Assembly: GCF_007570865.1 (NCBI RefSeq)
Contig: NZ_VLPS01000006.1
Span: 207,195-271,194 of the forward strand
Direction: 5' to 3'
From: Atlantibacter subterraneus
Lineage (GTDB): Bacteria; Pseudomonadota; Gammaproteobacteria; Enterobacterales; Enterobacteriaceae
DNA length: 64,000 nucleotides
This document shows, one piece after another, positions 38,512 through 51,390 of the stretch (position 1 is its first letter; each line of letters starts with the position of its first letter). The notes beneath the pieces are model-generated. The model was not told the origin of the DNA. It searched no databases and saw nothing but the letters and a program-made list of their open reading frames with translations. A program made the position numbers and the translations under genes.

Positions 38512-39362
38512 GTTTTACGTTTTTCCAGCGTGCGATGGCGGGACTGGACGTTTTTACCGCGCGAGCGGAAGTAGTCAGCCAGCTGTTCGGCGATGTACAC
38601 GGAGCGGTGTTTACCGCCGGTACAGCCGATGGCCACCGTTAAGTAGCTACGGTTGTTGGTTTCCAGCATCGGCAGCCACAGCTCAAGATAGCTGCGCGTC
38701 TGGTAGATAAAATTATGTACTTCAGTATGGCGGTCTAAAAACGCCGCAACGGGCTTATCCAGACCGGTCATCGGACGGAGTTTCGGGTCCCAGTGCGGGT
38801 TAGGTAAAAAGCGCACGTCAAACACGTAGTCCGCATCAATAGGAATGCCGTGTTTAAAGCCGAAAGATTCAAACACCATGGTCAGTTCACGTTCGCGTTT
38901 GCCCAACAGACGGGTGCGCAGCATTTCCGCCAGTTCGTGGACCGACATCTCAGAGGTATCGACAATCAAATCCGCGCGGGAACGCAGCGGCTCCAGCAGA
39001 TCGCTTTCCTTATCGATGGCGCTTTCCAGTGAGAGATTTTTGCTGGAAAGAGGGTGCAGGCGGCGAGTATCGCTGTAACGGCGGATCAGCGTATTGCGAT
39101 CGGCATCGAGAAACAGCAACTGCGGCGAGAATGTGTCCGGCAGGTTATTCATCGCCTGTTCGAAAATTTCCGGCGATTCCGGCATGTTGCGAACGTCAAT
39201 GCTGACAGCAGCGGACATATGATTATCCGAAAGCGTCCGGGCAAGATCGGGCAGCAGCACAACCGGCAGGTTGTCTACGCAATAAAAACCCATATCTTCC
39301 AGCGCGCGTAACGCCACGGACTTTCCTGAGCCTGAGCGTCCGCTGACAATCATCAATACCAT
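38508..39362 (-). CDS. rapZ: RNase adapter protein RapZ
   Basis: A 284-residue protein that senses glucosamine-6-phosphate and recruits RNase E to the sRNA GlmZ, setting glmS expression. Start 39362 ([15 protein letters not shown]) follows GGGAGA and gives the E. coli length. The Walker A motif is at residues 8-15, and the C-terminal RNA-binding part holds [20 protein letters not shown]. It works in the same hexosamine pathway as glmM at the right end of the window. Confidence 0.98.
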   Translation of the reverse strand: MVLMIVSGRSGSGKSVALRALEDMGFYCVDNLPVVLLPDLARTLSDNHMSAAVSIDVRNMPESPEIFEQAMNNLPDTFSPQLLFLDADRNTLIRRYSDTRRLHPLSSKNLSLESAIDKESDLLEPLRSRADLIVDTSEMSVHELAEMLRTRLLGKRERELTMVFESFGFKHGIPIDADYVFDVRFLPNPHWDPKLRPMTGLDKPVAAFLDRHTEVHNFIYQTRSYLELWLPMLETNNRSYLTVAIGCTGGKHRSVYIAEQLADYFRSRGKNVQSRHRTLEKRKT

Positions 39363-39422
39363 CTCGATTTCTCCCAAACGGCGGGCTGCATCGGTACAGC
39401 CAGGGTGATTTCCTCCACCCGA

Positions 39423-39902
39423 TTATTCACTTTGGTTTTCATGGCTGCCTTCAGTGATGATCTGATACAGCTCTTCATCGCTTTGGGCAGCGCGCAGGCG
39501 GCGGCAAATGGTTTTGTCTGCCAGACGCTTCGCCACTAATGACAGGGTATGCAAATGTGTTTTGGTTTGATCCGCCGGGACCAGTAAGGCAAACAGCAGG
39601 TCTACGGGTTGGTTATCAATGGCGTCGAAGGCGATAGGTGTTTCAAGCTGCACAAACACACCTACGGCGCGCAACGTATCTTCTTCCAGTTTGCCGTGTG
39701 GAATGGCAATGCCGTTGCCAATACCGGTACTGCCCATACGTTCGCGGGTCAGGATCGCTTCAAACACCACTTGCGGCGGCAGGCTTAACTGTTTTGCGGC
39801 CAGTTCACTGACAATTTCCAGGGCGCGTTTTTTGCTCTGGCAATGAACGCCGCTGCGGGTACATTCCTGGTTAAGGACACTGCTTAAATCATAAGTCATC
39901 AT
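39423..39902 (-). CDS. ptsN: Nitrogen PTS EIIA component PtsN
   Basis: A 159-residue regulatory EIIA protein, four residues shorter than in E. coli at the ends. The phosphorylated residue is His69 in GIAIPHGKL (His73 in E. coli). In its unphosphorylated form it modulates potassium uptake (TrkA, KdpD) and other targets. AGGTGAAAAT precedes the first ATG; the second ATG at 39899 is also possible. Confidence 0.97.
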   Translation of the reverse strand: MMTYDLSSVLNQECTRSGVHCQSKKRALEIVSELAAKQLSLPPQVVFEAILTRERMGSTGIGNGIAIPHGKLEEDTLRAVGVFVQLETPIAFDAIDNQPVDLLFALLVPADQTKTHLHTLSLVAKRLADKTICRRLRAAQSDEELYQIITEGSHENQSE

Positions 39903-39927
39903 ATTTTCACCTAAGCATTCTCAATGC

Positions 39928-39960
39928 CAACGGCTCGTCGTCAGTGACCACGAGCCGTTG
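39928..39960 (-). repeat. Strong inverted repeat between hpf and ptsN
   Basis: CAACGGCTCGT at 39928-39938 and its exact complement at 39950-39960 form an 11-bp stem, with further pairing (GTCA/TGAC) inside the 11-nt loop. No T-run follows on the minus strand, so it is not a classical terminator. It lies 25 bp past the hpf stop and could protect or process the hpf mRNA. Confidence 0.8.
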
Positions 39961-39985
39961 AAACACCAGGTAAACGCCCGGACTC

Positions 39986-40273
39986 TTAATGTTGTTTTAG
40001 TTTATCTTTATGTTTAGTCAATTGACGCGCCAGTTTATCAATAAGCCCGTCGATGGCTGCATACATGTCTTGCCCTTCCGCACTGGCATGGATCTCCCCA
40101 CCGTTCACATGCAGAGTCGCATCCGAAATGTGAGTGACCTTCTCCACTTTCAGCACAATATAGACCTGGTTTATCCTTTCAAAATACTGCTCCAGTTTGG
40201 CGAACTTCGTGTTCAAAAACTCGCGCAAAGATTCAGTGATTTCGACGTTATGTCCTGTGATGTTGAGCTGCAT
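39986..40273 (-). CDS. hpf: Ribosome hibernation promoting factor (short form)
   Basis: A 95-residue protein, the E. coli length, that binds the 30S decoding region and helps form inactive 100S ribosome dimers in stationary phase. It has the beta-alpha-beta-beta-beta-alpha fold seen as MQLNITGHNVEITESLREFLNTKF and a basic C-terminus (LARQLTKHKDKLKQH). Lies 22 bp downstream of rpoN. Confidence 0.98.
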   Translation of the reverse strand: MQLNITGHNVEITESLREFLNTKFAKLEQYFERINQVYIVLKVEKVTHISDATLHVNGGEIHASAEGQDMYAAIDGLIDKLARQLTKHKDKLKQH

Positions 40274-40295
40274 AGTGTCTTCCTTATCGGTTATG

Positions 40296-41729
40296 TCAGA
40301 CCAGTTGTTTACGCTGGTTCGACGGCGGAATGGACAGAGACTCTCGATATTTGGCGACAGTACGACGAGCCACCATGATGCCCTGTTCAGACAACATAGA
40401 AGTCAGTTTACTGTCGCTCAGGGGTTTTGCCGGATTTTCTCCGGCAATCAATTTCTTAACCAGCGCCCGAATGGCGGTCGAGGAGGCTTCGCCGCCGCCT
40501 TCGGTATTAACATGGCTGGAGAAGAAATATTTCAGTTCAAATATGCCGCGCGGGCTATGCAAATATTTTTGGGTAGTGACGCGGGAAATGGTCGATTCGT
40601 GCATCTCGACGGCCTGGGCGATATCCGCCAGCACCATCGGTTTCATGTATTCTTCGCCCTGTTCGAAAAAAGCCTGCTGCTGTTCCACTATGCAGCGGCT
40701 GACGCGTAACAGCGTATCGTTGCGGCTTTCCAGGCTTTTAATCAGCCAGCGCGCTTCCTGAAGGTTGCTGCGGATAAACTGGCCGTCGGCTTCGTTACGC
40801 GCGCTGCTACCCATTGAAGCATAATGCTGATTGATTTTTAATCGGGGAATGCTGTCAGCGTTCAGTTCCACCGTCCAGACGCCGTTATGTTTACGGACCA
40901 GCACATCGGGGATCACATACTCGGGTTCGCTGGTTTGAATTGACTGGCCGGGGCGGGGATCGAGGGACTGGATAAAATTGACCGCTTCTTTGAGCACGTC
41001 TTCTTTGAGCCGCGTGACGCGCATCAGCGTACGGAAATCGTGATTCGCCAGCAGATCGAGGTGCTCGCTGACGATCTGCCGCGACTCTTCCAGCCAGGGG
41101 GTGTCTTTCGCGTATTGCGATAGCTGGATCAACAGGCAGTCGCGCAAATCGCGGGCGGCAACGCCAACAGGATCAAACCGCTGGATGCGCTTAAGCACCG
41201 CTTCGACTTCTTCAATATCTGTTTCGTCATCGCCAACGCTTTCCAGGATATCTTCCAGCGACACGGTGAGATAGCCCGTGTCGTCTACGGCGTCGACGAT
41301 AGAGGTGGCAATTGCGCGATCGGTATCGGAAAACGGCGTCAGTTCAACCTGCCACATCAGGTAATCCTGCAGCGACTGGGTGGTTTCGCCCTGATAGACG
41401 GGCAGTTCGTCATCCTGATAATCCACGCCGTTCCCTGACGGGGTGCCGGCAGTGTAGATTTCGTCCCAGCTGGCATCTAACGGCAGCTCATCCGGCATCT
41501 CTTTTTGTTCGAGTGCGTCGGCGGTATCCAGCGTTTCAGTATCACGGGATTCCTGGGTGTCTATTTCATCATGAAAGTCGGTTTGCTCGAGCAACGGGTT
41601 GCTGTCCAGCGCCTGTTGCAGCTCCTGCTGGAGTTCTAACGTAGACAGCTGCAGCAAGCGAATCGCCTGTTGCAGTTGCGGCGTCATGGCAAGCTGTTGG
41701 CTCAGCCTCAGTTGCAAACCTTGCTTCAT
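40296..41729 (-). CDS. rpoN: RNA polymerase sigma-54 factor
   Basis: A 477-residue sigma factor, the same length as in E. coli. The N-terminal activator-interacting region is Gln/Leu-rich ([29 protein letters not shown]), an acidic region II follows, and the C-terminal part has a helix-turn-helix ([20 protein letters not shown]) and the RpoN box [10 protein letters not shown] that reads the -24 element. It serves nitrogen-regulated promoters; with npr and ptsN it forms a conserved cluster. Confidence 0.98.
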   Translation of the reverse strand: MKQGLQLRLSQQLAMTPQLQQAIRLLQLSTLELQQELQQALDSNPLLEQTDFHDEIDTQESRDTETLDTADALEQKEMPDELPLDASWDEIYTAGTPSGNGVDYQDDELPVYQGETTQSLQDYLMWQVELTPFSDTDRAIATSIVDAVDDTGYLTVSLEDILESVGDDETDIEEVEAVLKRIQRFDPVGVAARDLRDCLLIQLSQYAKDTPWLEESRQIVSEHLDLLANHDFRTLMRVTRLKEDVLKEAVNFIQSLDPRPGQSIQTSEPEYVIPDVLVRKHNGVWTVELNADSIPRLKINQHYASMGSSARNEADGQFIRSNLQEARWLIKSLESRNDTLLRVSRCIVEQQQAFFEQGEEYMKPMVLADIAQAVEMHESTISRVTTQKYLHSPRGIFELKYFFSSHVNTEGGGEASSTAIRALVKKLIAGENPAKPLSDSKLTSMLSEQGIMVARRTVAKYRESLSIPPSNQRKQLV

Positions 41730-41896
41730 ATTCAGAGCAACATTCCTCAGGTTTATACCCTCACTGTCTTAACCACGCCTGCATCGAAGGGGGACGCAGT
41801 GAAGCGGCAAGGGGTACATACGTCAATTATACCTGCACAGGCAGATTCTGAAGCTTCGTCAGGGAGCTTCAACCCTCTGTGATTTGCTCTACCGTA

Positions 41897-42622
41897 TCAG
41901 AGTCTGAACTCTTCCCCAAGATACACACGTTTAACCTGTTCGTCTTGCAGGATTTGGTCAGGCGTACCGTGCGCGATCAGGTTGCCCTGGCTCACAATAT
42001 AAGCGCGCTCGCACACGGCCAGCGTTTCGCGGACGTTATGGTCAGTAATCAACACCCCCAGACCACTGTCGCGCAGATGCTCGATAATACGTTTAATATC
42101 AATCACTGAGATGGGATCTACCCCAGCAAATGGCTCATCTAGCAGAATAAATTTGGGGTTCGCCGCCAGCGCGCGGGCGATTTCGACACGGCGACGTTCA
42201 CCGCCGGACAGCGACTGGCCGAGGTTGTTCCGCAGATGGTCGATGTGAAACTCTTCCATCAGTTCGACGGCGCGATCTTCGCGCTGCTCGCTGGTGAGAT
42301 CGTCACGGATCTGCAGTACCGCCATCAGGTTGTCATAAACACTTAAGCGACGGAAAATCGACGCTTCCTGGGGGAGGTAACCAATGCCGCGACGGGCGCG
42401 GGCATGCAAAGGCAGCAGGCTAATATCTTCGTCATCAATGATGATATTCCCGGCATCACGCGGGACAATGCCTACCACCATATAAAACGTTGTGGTCTTG
42501 CCCGCGCCGTTCGGGCCAAGCAGACCAACAATTTCGCCTGAATTCACCGTCAGGCTGACATCCTCGACGACGCGGCGGCCTTTATAGGCTTTCGCGAGGT
42601 TTTTCGCTGTTAATGTTGCCAT
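41897..42622 (-). CDS. lptB: LPS export ABC transporter ATP-binding protein LptB
   Basis: A 241-residue ATPase that powers extraction of LPS from the inner membrane with LptF, LptG and LptC. Walker [10 protein letters not shown] is at residues 36-44, the signature [15 protein letters not shown] and Walker [14 protein letters not shown] are intact. Lies 6 bp after lptA and upstream of rpoN; the 167-bp gap before rpoN likely holds the rpoN promoter. Confidence 0.98.
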   Translation of the reverse strand: MATLTAKNLAKAYKGRRVVEDVSLTVNSGEIVGLLGPNGAGKTTTFYMVVGIVPRDAGNIIIDDEDISLLPLHARARRGIGYLPQEASIFRRLSVYDNLMAVLQIRDDLTSEQREDRAVELMEEFHIDHLRNNLGQSLSGGERRRVEIARALAANPKFILLDEPFAGVDPISVIDIKRIIEHLRDSGLGVLITDHNVRETLAVCERAYIVSQGNLIAHGTPDQILQDEQVKRVYLGEEFRL

Positions 42623-42628
42623 AAAAAA

Positions 42629-43186
42629 TTAGTTACTCTTATTGGGCGCAGGCGCATTGGCGGGTTTGTTCTTATCCTGCAGTTGCGATGGCACCAGCAC
42701 GGTGGTCACGCGTTTGCCTTTGTCGCTGAACGCCTGCATTTTCTGTTCTTTGACCAGATAGGTGATCTTGTCACCCTTGATGTTACTGTCCAGTTGCTCA
42801 AGGAAGGCGTTGCCGGTCAGGACCACAAAGTCATTCTGCAGCTCGTAGTGCATGGTATCAGCGTGGCCTTTCACCGGCTTGCCGTTGTCCTGCATCTGAA
42901 AGAACGTCGCAGGTTTGCCGTAGCCGTCGATCACTTCTTTGCCGCTCTCGCCACCCGGACGGGTCACGACCACTTTATCGGCATTGATTTTGATCGTGCC
43001 CTGAGTCACGACAACATTACCCGTAAAGGTCACCACGTTGCCCTGCATATCCAGCGACTGTTGGTCGGATTCAATATGAATCGGCTGCTCGGTGTCACCG
43101 GTCAAGGCCAGCGCAGGAAAAGTCGCCGCCAGCAACGCACCGGATAAAACAAGGTTAAGGCTGAGTTTGTTTATTTGGAATTTCAT
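42629..43186 (-). CDS. lptA: Periplasmic LPS transport protein LptA
   Basis: A 185-residue periplasmic bridge protein that polymerises between LptC and LptD and carries LPS. Start 43186 (MKFQINKLSLNLVLSG) gives the E. coli length. A signal peptide of about 27 residues (ending FPALA) precedes the OstA-like beta-jellyroll (PIHIESDQQSLDMQGNVV). It overlaps the end of lptC by 32 bp. Confidence 0.98.
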   Translation of the reverse strand: MKFQINKLSLNLVLSGALLAATFPALALTGDTEQPIHIESDQQSLDMQGNVVTFTGNVVVTQGTIKINADKVVVTRPGGESGKEVIDGYGKPATFFQMQDNGKPVKGHADTMHYELQNDFVVLTGNAFLEQLDSNIKGDKITYLVKEQKMQAFSDKGKRVTTVLVPSQLQDKNKPANAPAPNKSN

Positions 43187-43730
43187 AGGACGTTCTAACC
43201 TTTTCAATCAGCTCGGCAGTTTTGCTGCGTAAGTTTCCGCGCATTTTCAGGCCGCTGGAGTTAAAGCTGGTGCCGTATAACGTCACCAGATCGTCTGACG
43301 CAACATCCTGCGTCAGTAGATTAATCTGCGCGTTATCGGTAGTAATTTTGCGTAATTGCGCTTCAGGCGTTAGCGCGTCTACAACCACATTGCCATACAG
43401 ATAAAGCATCCGGTCATTAGTCAGTTTGGCTTTATCTGACTTGATTGACCAGGTCGGAATTTTATTGGCATCCAGCATGATCATGACGGGTTTTGTAAAC
43501 CATGACACGCCACTATCAGAAAAGTATTCAACGTGTTGCGCTTCCAGCTGGTAATTCAGCGCCCCTTCAGGACTATACACCAGCGTGTTGGAGTGCTCGC
43601 TTTGATATGTCGGCTCGTTGTTATTATTAACGACCTGCGTCGCGTCATCCTGGCTTGTCAGATTTATGCCGATCAAAACCAGCGCGACCAGCGCGAGCAG
43701 AATGATAACCCAACGTCTGGTTTTACTCAT
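43155..43730 (-). CDS. lptC: LPS export inner-membrane protein LptC
   Basis: A 191-residue bitopic protein of the E. coli length with one N-terminal helix (about residues 7-25, WVIILLALVALVLIGINL) and a periplasmic jellyroll that hands LPS from LptBFG to LptA. Start 43730 (MSKTRRWVI) overlaps the kdsC stop by 4 bp; the longer frame from 43787 lies wholly inside kdsC. Confidence 0.98.
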   Translation of the reverse strand: MSKTRRWVIILLALVALVLIGINLTSQDDATQVVNNNNEPTYQSEHSNTLVYSPEGALNYQLEAQHVEYFSDSGVSWFTKPVMIMLDANKIPTWSIKSDKAKLTNDRMLYLYGNVVVDALTPEAQLRKITTDNAQINLLTQDVASDDLVTLYGTSFNSSGLKMRGNLRSKTAELIEKVRTSYEIPNKQTQP

Positions 43731-44293
43731 ATCGATTGCCCTTTGGCGTCTTCCAGTTTGCCCTGCGCCAGCAGTAGCAGATCGCACACTTCACGTACCG
43801 CGCCCCGGCCGCCAGCGATGTGGGTAACATAATCCGCGCGCGGCGTTAGCAAGGGATGCGCATCGGAAACCGCCACGCTGAGCCCCACTTCCGCCATTAC
43901 CGGCCAGTCAATCAAATCATCGCCGACATAAGCGACCTGCTGTGCCGATAACGACAGATTTTCCAGCAGCTCGCGATAGGCAATCAGTTTATCTGACTGG
44001 CCCTGGTACAAGTGTTTGATCTTCAAGGTAGCGCAACGGTCTTCCAGCAGTTTCGCTTTACGACCTGTAATAATGGCGACTTCAATACCCGAAGTCAGCG
44101 CGCAGCGTATGCCATAGCCATCGCGCACATTGAACGCTTTGAGCTCTTCGCCATTATTGCCCATATAAATCAGGCCATCGGACATGACGCCGTCGACGTC
44201 CAGAATCAACAGGCGAATCTTCTGCGCCTTGTGAATGACTTTTGCGCTCACCGGCCCATAGCAGGTGGTGATGGCAGCATCATGATTACTCAT
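43727..44293 (-). CDS. kdsC: 3-deoxy-D-manno-octulosonate 8-phosphate phosphatase
   Basis: A 188-residue HAD phosphatase that releases Kdo from Kdo 8-phosphate. Start 44293 (MSNHDAAITTCYG) has AAGGA upstream and gives the E. coli length; an ATG at 44311 overlapping the kdsD stop lacks a ribosome-binding site. The nucleophile and acid are Asp32 and Asp34 in LILDVDGVMSDG; YVGDDLIDWPVM is the metal-binding motif. Confidence 0.97.
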   Translation of the reverse strand: MSNHDAAITTCYGPVSAKVIHKAQKIRLLILDVDGVMSDGLIYMGNNGEELKAFNVRDGYGIRCALTSGIEVAIITGRKAKLLEDRCATLKIKHLYQGQSDKLIAYRELLENLSLSAQQVAYVGDDLIDWPVMAEVGLSVAVSDAHPLLTPRADYVTHIAGGRGAVREVCDLLLLAQGKLEDAKGQSI

Positions 44294-44310
44294 TAACGAC
44301 TTATCCTTCA

Positions 44311-45297
44311 TTACACTACGCCAGCGCGTAGCAGATCGTGCATATGTACCACACCCATCAACAGGTCGCCATCCGCCACCAGCACGGAGGTAATATGCCG
44401 TGATTGCATCAGGTTCAATGCATCCACCGCCAGGGTGCCAGGACGAACGCGCACACCGCCGGGCGTCATCACTTCGGCAATGCTCAGGGCGCGCACATCG
44501 GCATCCATATCCAGTACGCGACGTAAATCACCATCAGTAAAGATGCCTTCGATTTTCATCAGGTCATCACAAATCACCACCATGCCCAGCCCTTTACGGG
44601 TAATGACCAACAGCGCATCGCGCAATGACGCGGCTTTGCTGACATGAGGGATTTCTTCGCCGCTGTGCATAATATCGTTAACGCGCAGCAATAGCTTACG
44701 CCCCAGAGCCCCGCCGGGGTGGGAGAGCGCAAAATCTTCCGCCGTAAAACCGCGCGCTTTTAATAGCGCGACAGCCAGCGCATCGCCCATCACTAAGGTC
44801 GCGGTGGTGCTGGTGGTGGGGGCCAGTCCTAACGGGCAGGCCTCCTGCGGTACGTGGATGCACAGATGAATATCCGCCGCTTTTGCCATGGTGCTTTCCG
44901 GGCGGCTGGTCATACAGATTAACGGCACCCGCAGGCGTTTCAGCACCGGGATCAGGGCGAGTATTTCATTGGATTCGCCAGAGTTAGAAATGGCGATGAC
45001 CACGTCCTGGGCGGTGACCATGCCGAGGTCGCCATGGCTGGCTTCGCCAGGATGAACGAAGAAGGCAGGCGTACCGGTACTGGCGAATGTTGCCGCCATT
45101 TTTTTACCGATATGGCCGGATTTGCCCATCCCCATTACGATCACTTTGCCTGCGCAGTAAAACATCAGTTCGCAGGCTTTCACAAAATCGTCATTGATGT
45201 ACTGATCAAGCTGTGCCAGACCTTCACGTTCAATATCCAGGACGTCTTTCCCGGCCCGTTGAAAGTCAAAACCCGGCTGCAAATCTATGTGCGACAT
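44311..45297 (-). CDS. kdsD: Arabinose-5-phosphate isomerase KdsD
   Basis: A 328-residue enzyme that interconverts ribulose 5-phosphate and arabinose 5-phosphate, the first step to Kdo. An SIS domain (GMGKSGHIGKKMAATFASTG, NSGESNEI) is followed by two CBS domains in the C-terminal 120 residues. Start 45297 (MSHIDLQPGFDFQ) gives the E. coli length. Lies between yrbG and kdsC in the LPS cluster. Confidence 0.98.
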   Translation of the reverse strand: MSHIDLQPGFDFQRAGKDVLDIEREGLAQLDQYINDDFVKACELMFYCAGKVIVMGMGKSGHIGKKMAATFASTGTPAFFVHPGEASHGDLGMVTAQDVVIAISNSGESNEILALIPVLKRLRVPLICMTSRPESTMAKAADIHLCIHVPQEACPLGLAPTTSTTATLVMGDALAVALLKARGFTAEDFALSHPGGALGRKLLLRVNDIMHSGEEIPHVSKAASLRDALLVITRKGLGMVVICDDLMKIEGIFTDGDLRRVLDMDADVRALSIAEVMTPGGVRVRPGTLAVDALNLMQSRHITSVLVADGDLLMGVVHMHDLLRAGVV

Positions 45298-45310
45298 ATG
45301 CGTTTCCGAT

Positions 45311-46288
45311 TCATCCAATGAGATAAGATGAGCCCCAAAAAAGCAGCGCCATCCATAATACAAAACCGATTAACAATCCTGCGCCGGTGCGTTTGCCAAT
45401 ATGGCGAGCGCGCCGCCAGCAAAGCAGAGCGAAAAGGGCGCTAACCCCCAGCATCACCCCATAATCACGGCTGAAGGCGAGGGTGTTGATAGCACCTGGT
45501 GCCAGCAGCGCCGGTAAACCCAACACAATGGCAATATTATAAATGCTGGAGCCGATGATGTTACCGATAGCGATATCATCTTCCCCTTTACGCACGCCCG
45601 CAATTGCCGTAGCCAGCTCCGGCAAGCTGGTGCCGATAGCGATTACCGTCAGGCCAATTGTTAATTCATCAACGGCAAAGTAATGCGCCACCACCGTCGC
45701 GTTATCGATCACCATGCGCGTAGCCATGGGCATAATAATCAAAGCCACAGCTAACCACAGAAACGCGACTGGCAAATTACCGCCGCGGGGCAGTTCGGCC
45801 AGCTGTTCACGCGTCAGGCTATCATTACCCTGTTGTTGCGCCAGCTTCGCGATTTTAACGATAAACCACAGGTAACACACGGCAATCAGTAATAAAACTA
45901 TGCCATCGGTACGCGAAAGTACGCCGTCGTAAAGAAACAAGCCTGCCAGCGCGCTCATCAGCAACATTAGCGGCAATTCACGGCGAAGAATATCGGAATG
46001 CACGGTAAATGGATGCAGTAATGCCGCCAGGCCAACGATGAGCAGAATATTGGTGATATTAGAGCCCAGCGCCGTTCCCACGGCTAAATCCAGTTGACCA
46101 TGAAGCGCCGCTGCCACCGATACCATGATTTCTGGTAGCGATGTCCCGACGCTCACTACCGTCATGCCGACAATTAATGGGGGGATATTAATGGAGCGAC
46201 ACAGCAACGAAGCCGCGAAAACCAGTCTATCGGCGCTATAAACCACCAGAAATAAACCAATTATTAACAGCATCGTTGCTAACAGCAT
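45311..46288 (-). CDS. yrbG: Calcium/sodium antiporter family protein YrbG
   Basis: A 325-residue CaCA-family membrane protein of the E. coli length, with ten or so hydrophobic helices in two homologous halves. Each half carries the ion-binding signature (GTSLPEIMVS near residue 50, GTSLPELATA near residue 220). Start 46288 (MLLATMLLIIGL) follows AAAGGA. The transported ion is not proved. Divergent from mlaF and first gene of the leftward LPS/rpoN cluster. Confidence 0.95.
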   Translation of the reverse strand: MLLATMLLIIGLFLVVYSADRLVFAASLLCRSINIPPLIVGMTVVSVGTSLPEIMVSVAAALHGQLDLAVGTALGSNITNILLIVGLAALLHPFTVHSDILRRELPLMLLMSALAGLFLYDGVLSRTDGIVLLLIAVCYLWFIVKIAKLAQQQGNDSLTREQLAELPRGGNLPVAFLWLAVALIIMPMATRMVIDNATVVAHYFAVDELTIGLTVIAIGTSLPELATAIAGVRKGEDDIAIGNIIGSSIYNIAIVLGLPALLAPGAINTLAFSRDYGVMLGVSALFALLCWRRARHIGKRTGAGLLIGFVLWMALLFWGSSYLIG

Positions 46289-46519
46289 GCAAAGTCCTTT
46301 CTTCAGGTATAATCGCCGGCCCACTTTACCTGATGTACTGGCCGCTCAGAGGGAAAGACTCAGGATGGTTGTGAATTCTTAATTCTGACTTTTAGCGTCC
46401 GAAAAGTAAAACAAATGCCAGCTTTGGCTAACTCTGGTGGGTAATATTCTGTAAAAATATTGGGTTTATGGTGAAGTTACGCGCCATGCTTAACCTGAAA
46501 TCACTTAAAGGATAAGTAG

Positions 46520-48125
<1,606 letters not shown>

Positions 48126-48128
48126 GTC

Positions 48129-48680
48129 ATGCAAACGAAGAAAACTGAAATCTGGGTCGGCGTTTTTATGCTGGTGGCACTGCTGGCGGCGCTGTTTATT
48201 TGCCTGAAAGTGGCGAACGTCACGTCAATGCGCACGGAGCCGACGTACCGCATCTATGCCACTTTCGATAATATCGGTGGCCTGAAAGCCCGTTCGCCGG
48301 TGCGTGTTGGCGGGGTAGTGATTGGCCGGGTAGCGGATATCGAACTTGACCCGAAAACCTATTTGCCGCGTGTCGCGATGGATATTGAAGAGCGCTATAA
48401 CCAGATCCCGGACACCAGTTCCCTGTCAATCCGCACTTCCGGCCTGTTAGGCGAGCAGTATCTGGCATTGAATATCGGTTTTGACGATCCTGAGCTAGGA
48501 TCTTCAATTCTGAAAGAGGGCGGCACCATTCAGGACACCAAGTCCGCCATCGTACTCGAAGACCTGATTGGTCAATTCTTGTACAAAAACAACAGTGGCG
48601 AGAATCAGAATCCAGGCGATGCGCCAGCGCCTGGCGCCGAACATACTGAATCAATGCCTCAAAACGGCACGACGAACTAA
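48129..48680 (+). CDS. mlaD: Phospholipid transport MCE-domain protein MlaD
   Basis: A 183-residue MCE protein of the E. coli length, anchored by one helix (about residues 9-27) with a periplasmic MCE domain (YATFDNIGGLKARSPVRVGGVVIGRV). Six copies form the ring through which lipids pass to MlaC. The C-terminal tail is acidic and unstructured. Starts 3 bp after mlaE. Confidence 0.98.
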   Translation: MQTKKTEIWVGVFMLVALLAALFICLKVANVTSMRTEPTYRIYATFDNIGGLKARSPVRVGGVVIGRVADIELDPKTYLPRVAMDIEERYNQIPDTSSLSIRTSGLLGEQYLALNIGFDDPELGSSILKEGGTIQDTKSAIVLEDLIGQFLYKNNSGENQNPGDAPAPGAEHTESMPQNGTTN

Positions 48681-48695
48681 CTGGAGAATCACACT

Positions 48696-49325
48696 ATGTT
48701 TAAACGTCTGTTAATGGTCGCCATGCTGGTGATTGCCCCGTTGGCGCACGCGGCCGATCAGTCAAACCCGTATAAGCTGATGACCGAAGCGGCCCAGAAA
48801 ACTTTTGATCGTCTTAAAAACGAGCAACCGCAAATTCGTAAAAACCCGGATTACCTGCGCCAGGTGGTGGATCAGGAGCTGCTGCCTTACGTTCAGGTGA
48901 AATACGCCGGGGCACTGGTGTTGGGCCGCTACTATAAAGATGCCACGCCTGCACAACGTGACGCCTACTTTGCCGCGTTCCGCGAATATCTGAAACAGGC
49001 GTATGGCCAGGCGCTGGCGATGTATCACGGCCAGACTTACCAGATCGCTCCGGAACAGCCGCTGGGCGATGCGACGATCTTGCCGATTCGCGTCACCATC
49101 GTCGATCCTAACGGCCGTCCGCCGGTACGCCTGGATTTCCAGTGGCGTAAAAACAGCCAAACTGGCAACTGGCAGGCGTATGACATGATTGCCGAAGGCG
49201 TCAGCATGATCACCACCAAGCAAAATGAATGGAGTGACCTGCTGCGTACCAAAGGCATCGATGGCCTGACCGCGCAACTGCAGTCTATTTCCCGTCAACC
49301 TATCACCCTGGACGATAAGAAATAA
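48696..49325 (+). CDS. mlaC: Periplasmic phospholipid-binding protein MlaC
   Basis: A 209-residue periplasmic shuttle with a signal peptide of about 19 residues (ending APLAHA). It carries phospholipid between the MlaA-porin complex and MlaFEDB. Conserved segments include [16 protein letters not shown] and [19 protein letters not shown]. Its TAA overlaps the mlaB ATG by one base. Confidence 0.97.
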   Translation: MFKRLLMVAMLVIAPLAHAADQSNPYKLMTEAAQKTFDRLKNEQPQIRKNPDYLRQVVDQELLPYVQVKYAGALVLGRYYKDATPAQRDAYFAAFREYLKQAYGQALAMYHGQTYQIAPEQPLGDATILPIRVTIVDPNGRPPVRLDFQWRKNSQTGNWQAYDMIAEGVSMITTKQNEWSDLLRTKGIDGLTAQLQSISRQPITLDDKK

Positions 49326-49627
49326 TGGCCGAGGCGCTGGAGTGGCTACGTGAGGAAGATCGGTTAATCCTGCGCGGCGAACTCGATCAGGATACGGTAG
49401 TCGCGCTTTGGGAACAGCGCGAAGCGGCGATGATGGATATTAAGGTCATTGATCTTAATGCGCTGCAACGTGTTGATACGTCCGGCCTGGCGCTGTTACT
49501 GCATTTGGTTGATATTGGCCGACAGGGTGGGAGAACCGTGAGCCTGGCCGGGATAAGCGATAACCTGGCCACTCTTGCAAAGCTTTATAACCTGCCTGAC
49601 AGACTTTTACCTGCTACGGTATCCTAA
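49325..49627 (+). CDS. mlaB: STAS-domain protein MlaB
   Basis: A 100-residue cytosolic STAS protein that binds MlaF and stabilises the transporter. Recognisable parts are LRGELDQDTVVALWEQRE and the conserved RVDTSGLALLLHLVD with Thr-Ser at the loop. It starts on TAATG at the mlaC stop. The sequence is more diverged from E. coli than the other Mla proteins, as is usual for this subunit. Confidence 0.95.
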   Translation: MAEALEWLREEDRLILRGELDQDTVVALWEQREAAMMDIKVIDLNALQRVDTSGLALLLHLVDIGRQGGRTVSLAGISDNLATLAKLYNLPDRLLPATVS

Positions 49628-49648
49628 CCTTTTCAGTACATTACTCCG

Positions 49649-49683
49649 AAAGCCTCGCAAACAATGATTGCGAGGCTTTTTGT
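49649..49683 (+). terminator. Terminator after mlaB
   Basis: AAAGCCTCGCAA-ACAATGA-TTGCGAGGCTTT is a perfect 12-bp stem followed by TTTG and more T. It lies 22 bp past the mlaB stop and separates mlaFEDCB from ibaG-murA. Confidence 0.93.
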
Positions 49684-49754
49684 TTGTTTAAGCGCGCCTC
49701 ACTTTCCTCTAAAATGTTTGGCCTGTTTTCACTTAACGACCAATAGAGATCCCC

Positions 49755-50009
49755 ATGGAAAATCATGAAATCCAGACAGTGCTGATGAATGCACTGCCCC
49801 TTCAGGAAGTTCACGTCACCGGCGACGGCAGCCACTTCCAGGTTATTGCAGTGGGTGACCTGTTTGCAGAAATGAGCCGGGTGAAAAAACAGCAGACGGT
49901 TTACGGACCGCTGATGGGCCTGATTGCCGAAAACCGCATTCATGCGGTATCTATCAAAACGTACACGCCGCAAGAGTGGGCGCGCGATCGTAAATTAAGT
50001 GGTTTCTAA
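49755..50009 (+). CDS. ibaG: BolA-family protein IbaG
   Basis: An 84-residue BolA-like protein of the E. coli length (formerly YrbA), starting at ATG 49755. The conserved His and the C-terminal [10 protein letters not shown] segment are present. Relatives bind iron-sulphur clusters with monothiol glutaredoxin; in E. coli it is linked to acid stress. Lies 51 bp upstream of murA in the same direction. Confidence 0.96.
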   Translation: MENHEIQTVLMNALPLQEVHVTGDGSHFQVIAVGDLFAEMSRVKKQQTVYGPLMGLIAENRIHAVSIKTYTPQEWARDRKLSGF

Positions 50010-50054
50010 GCTGTGGGCCTTGTGCCGGCAGCCTGTGTGATTATTAAGAGATAA

Positions 50055-51320
<1,266 letters not shown>

Positions 51321-51327
51321 TTCTGGT

Positions 51328-51390
51328 AATGGCGCACTAAATCGCGCCATTAACCAGCCTGTAAGCCGGGGAATTACCCCGGCTTTTTTT
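51328..51390 (+). terminator. murA terminator with a preceding hairpin
   Basis: AATGGCGC-N8-GCGCCATT (51328-51351) is followed by the true terminator AAGCCGGGG-AATTA-CCCCGGCTT and five further T (51363-51390). The T-run reaches the sfsB stop codon. Confidence 0.93.
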
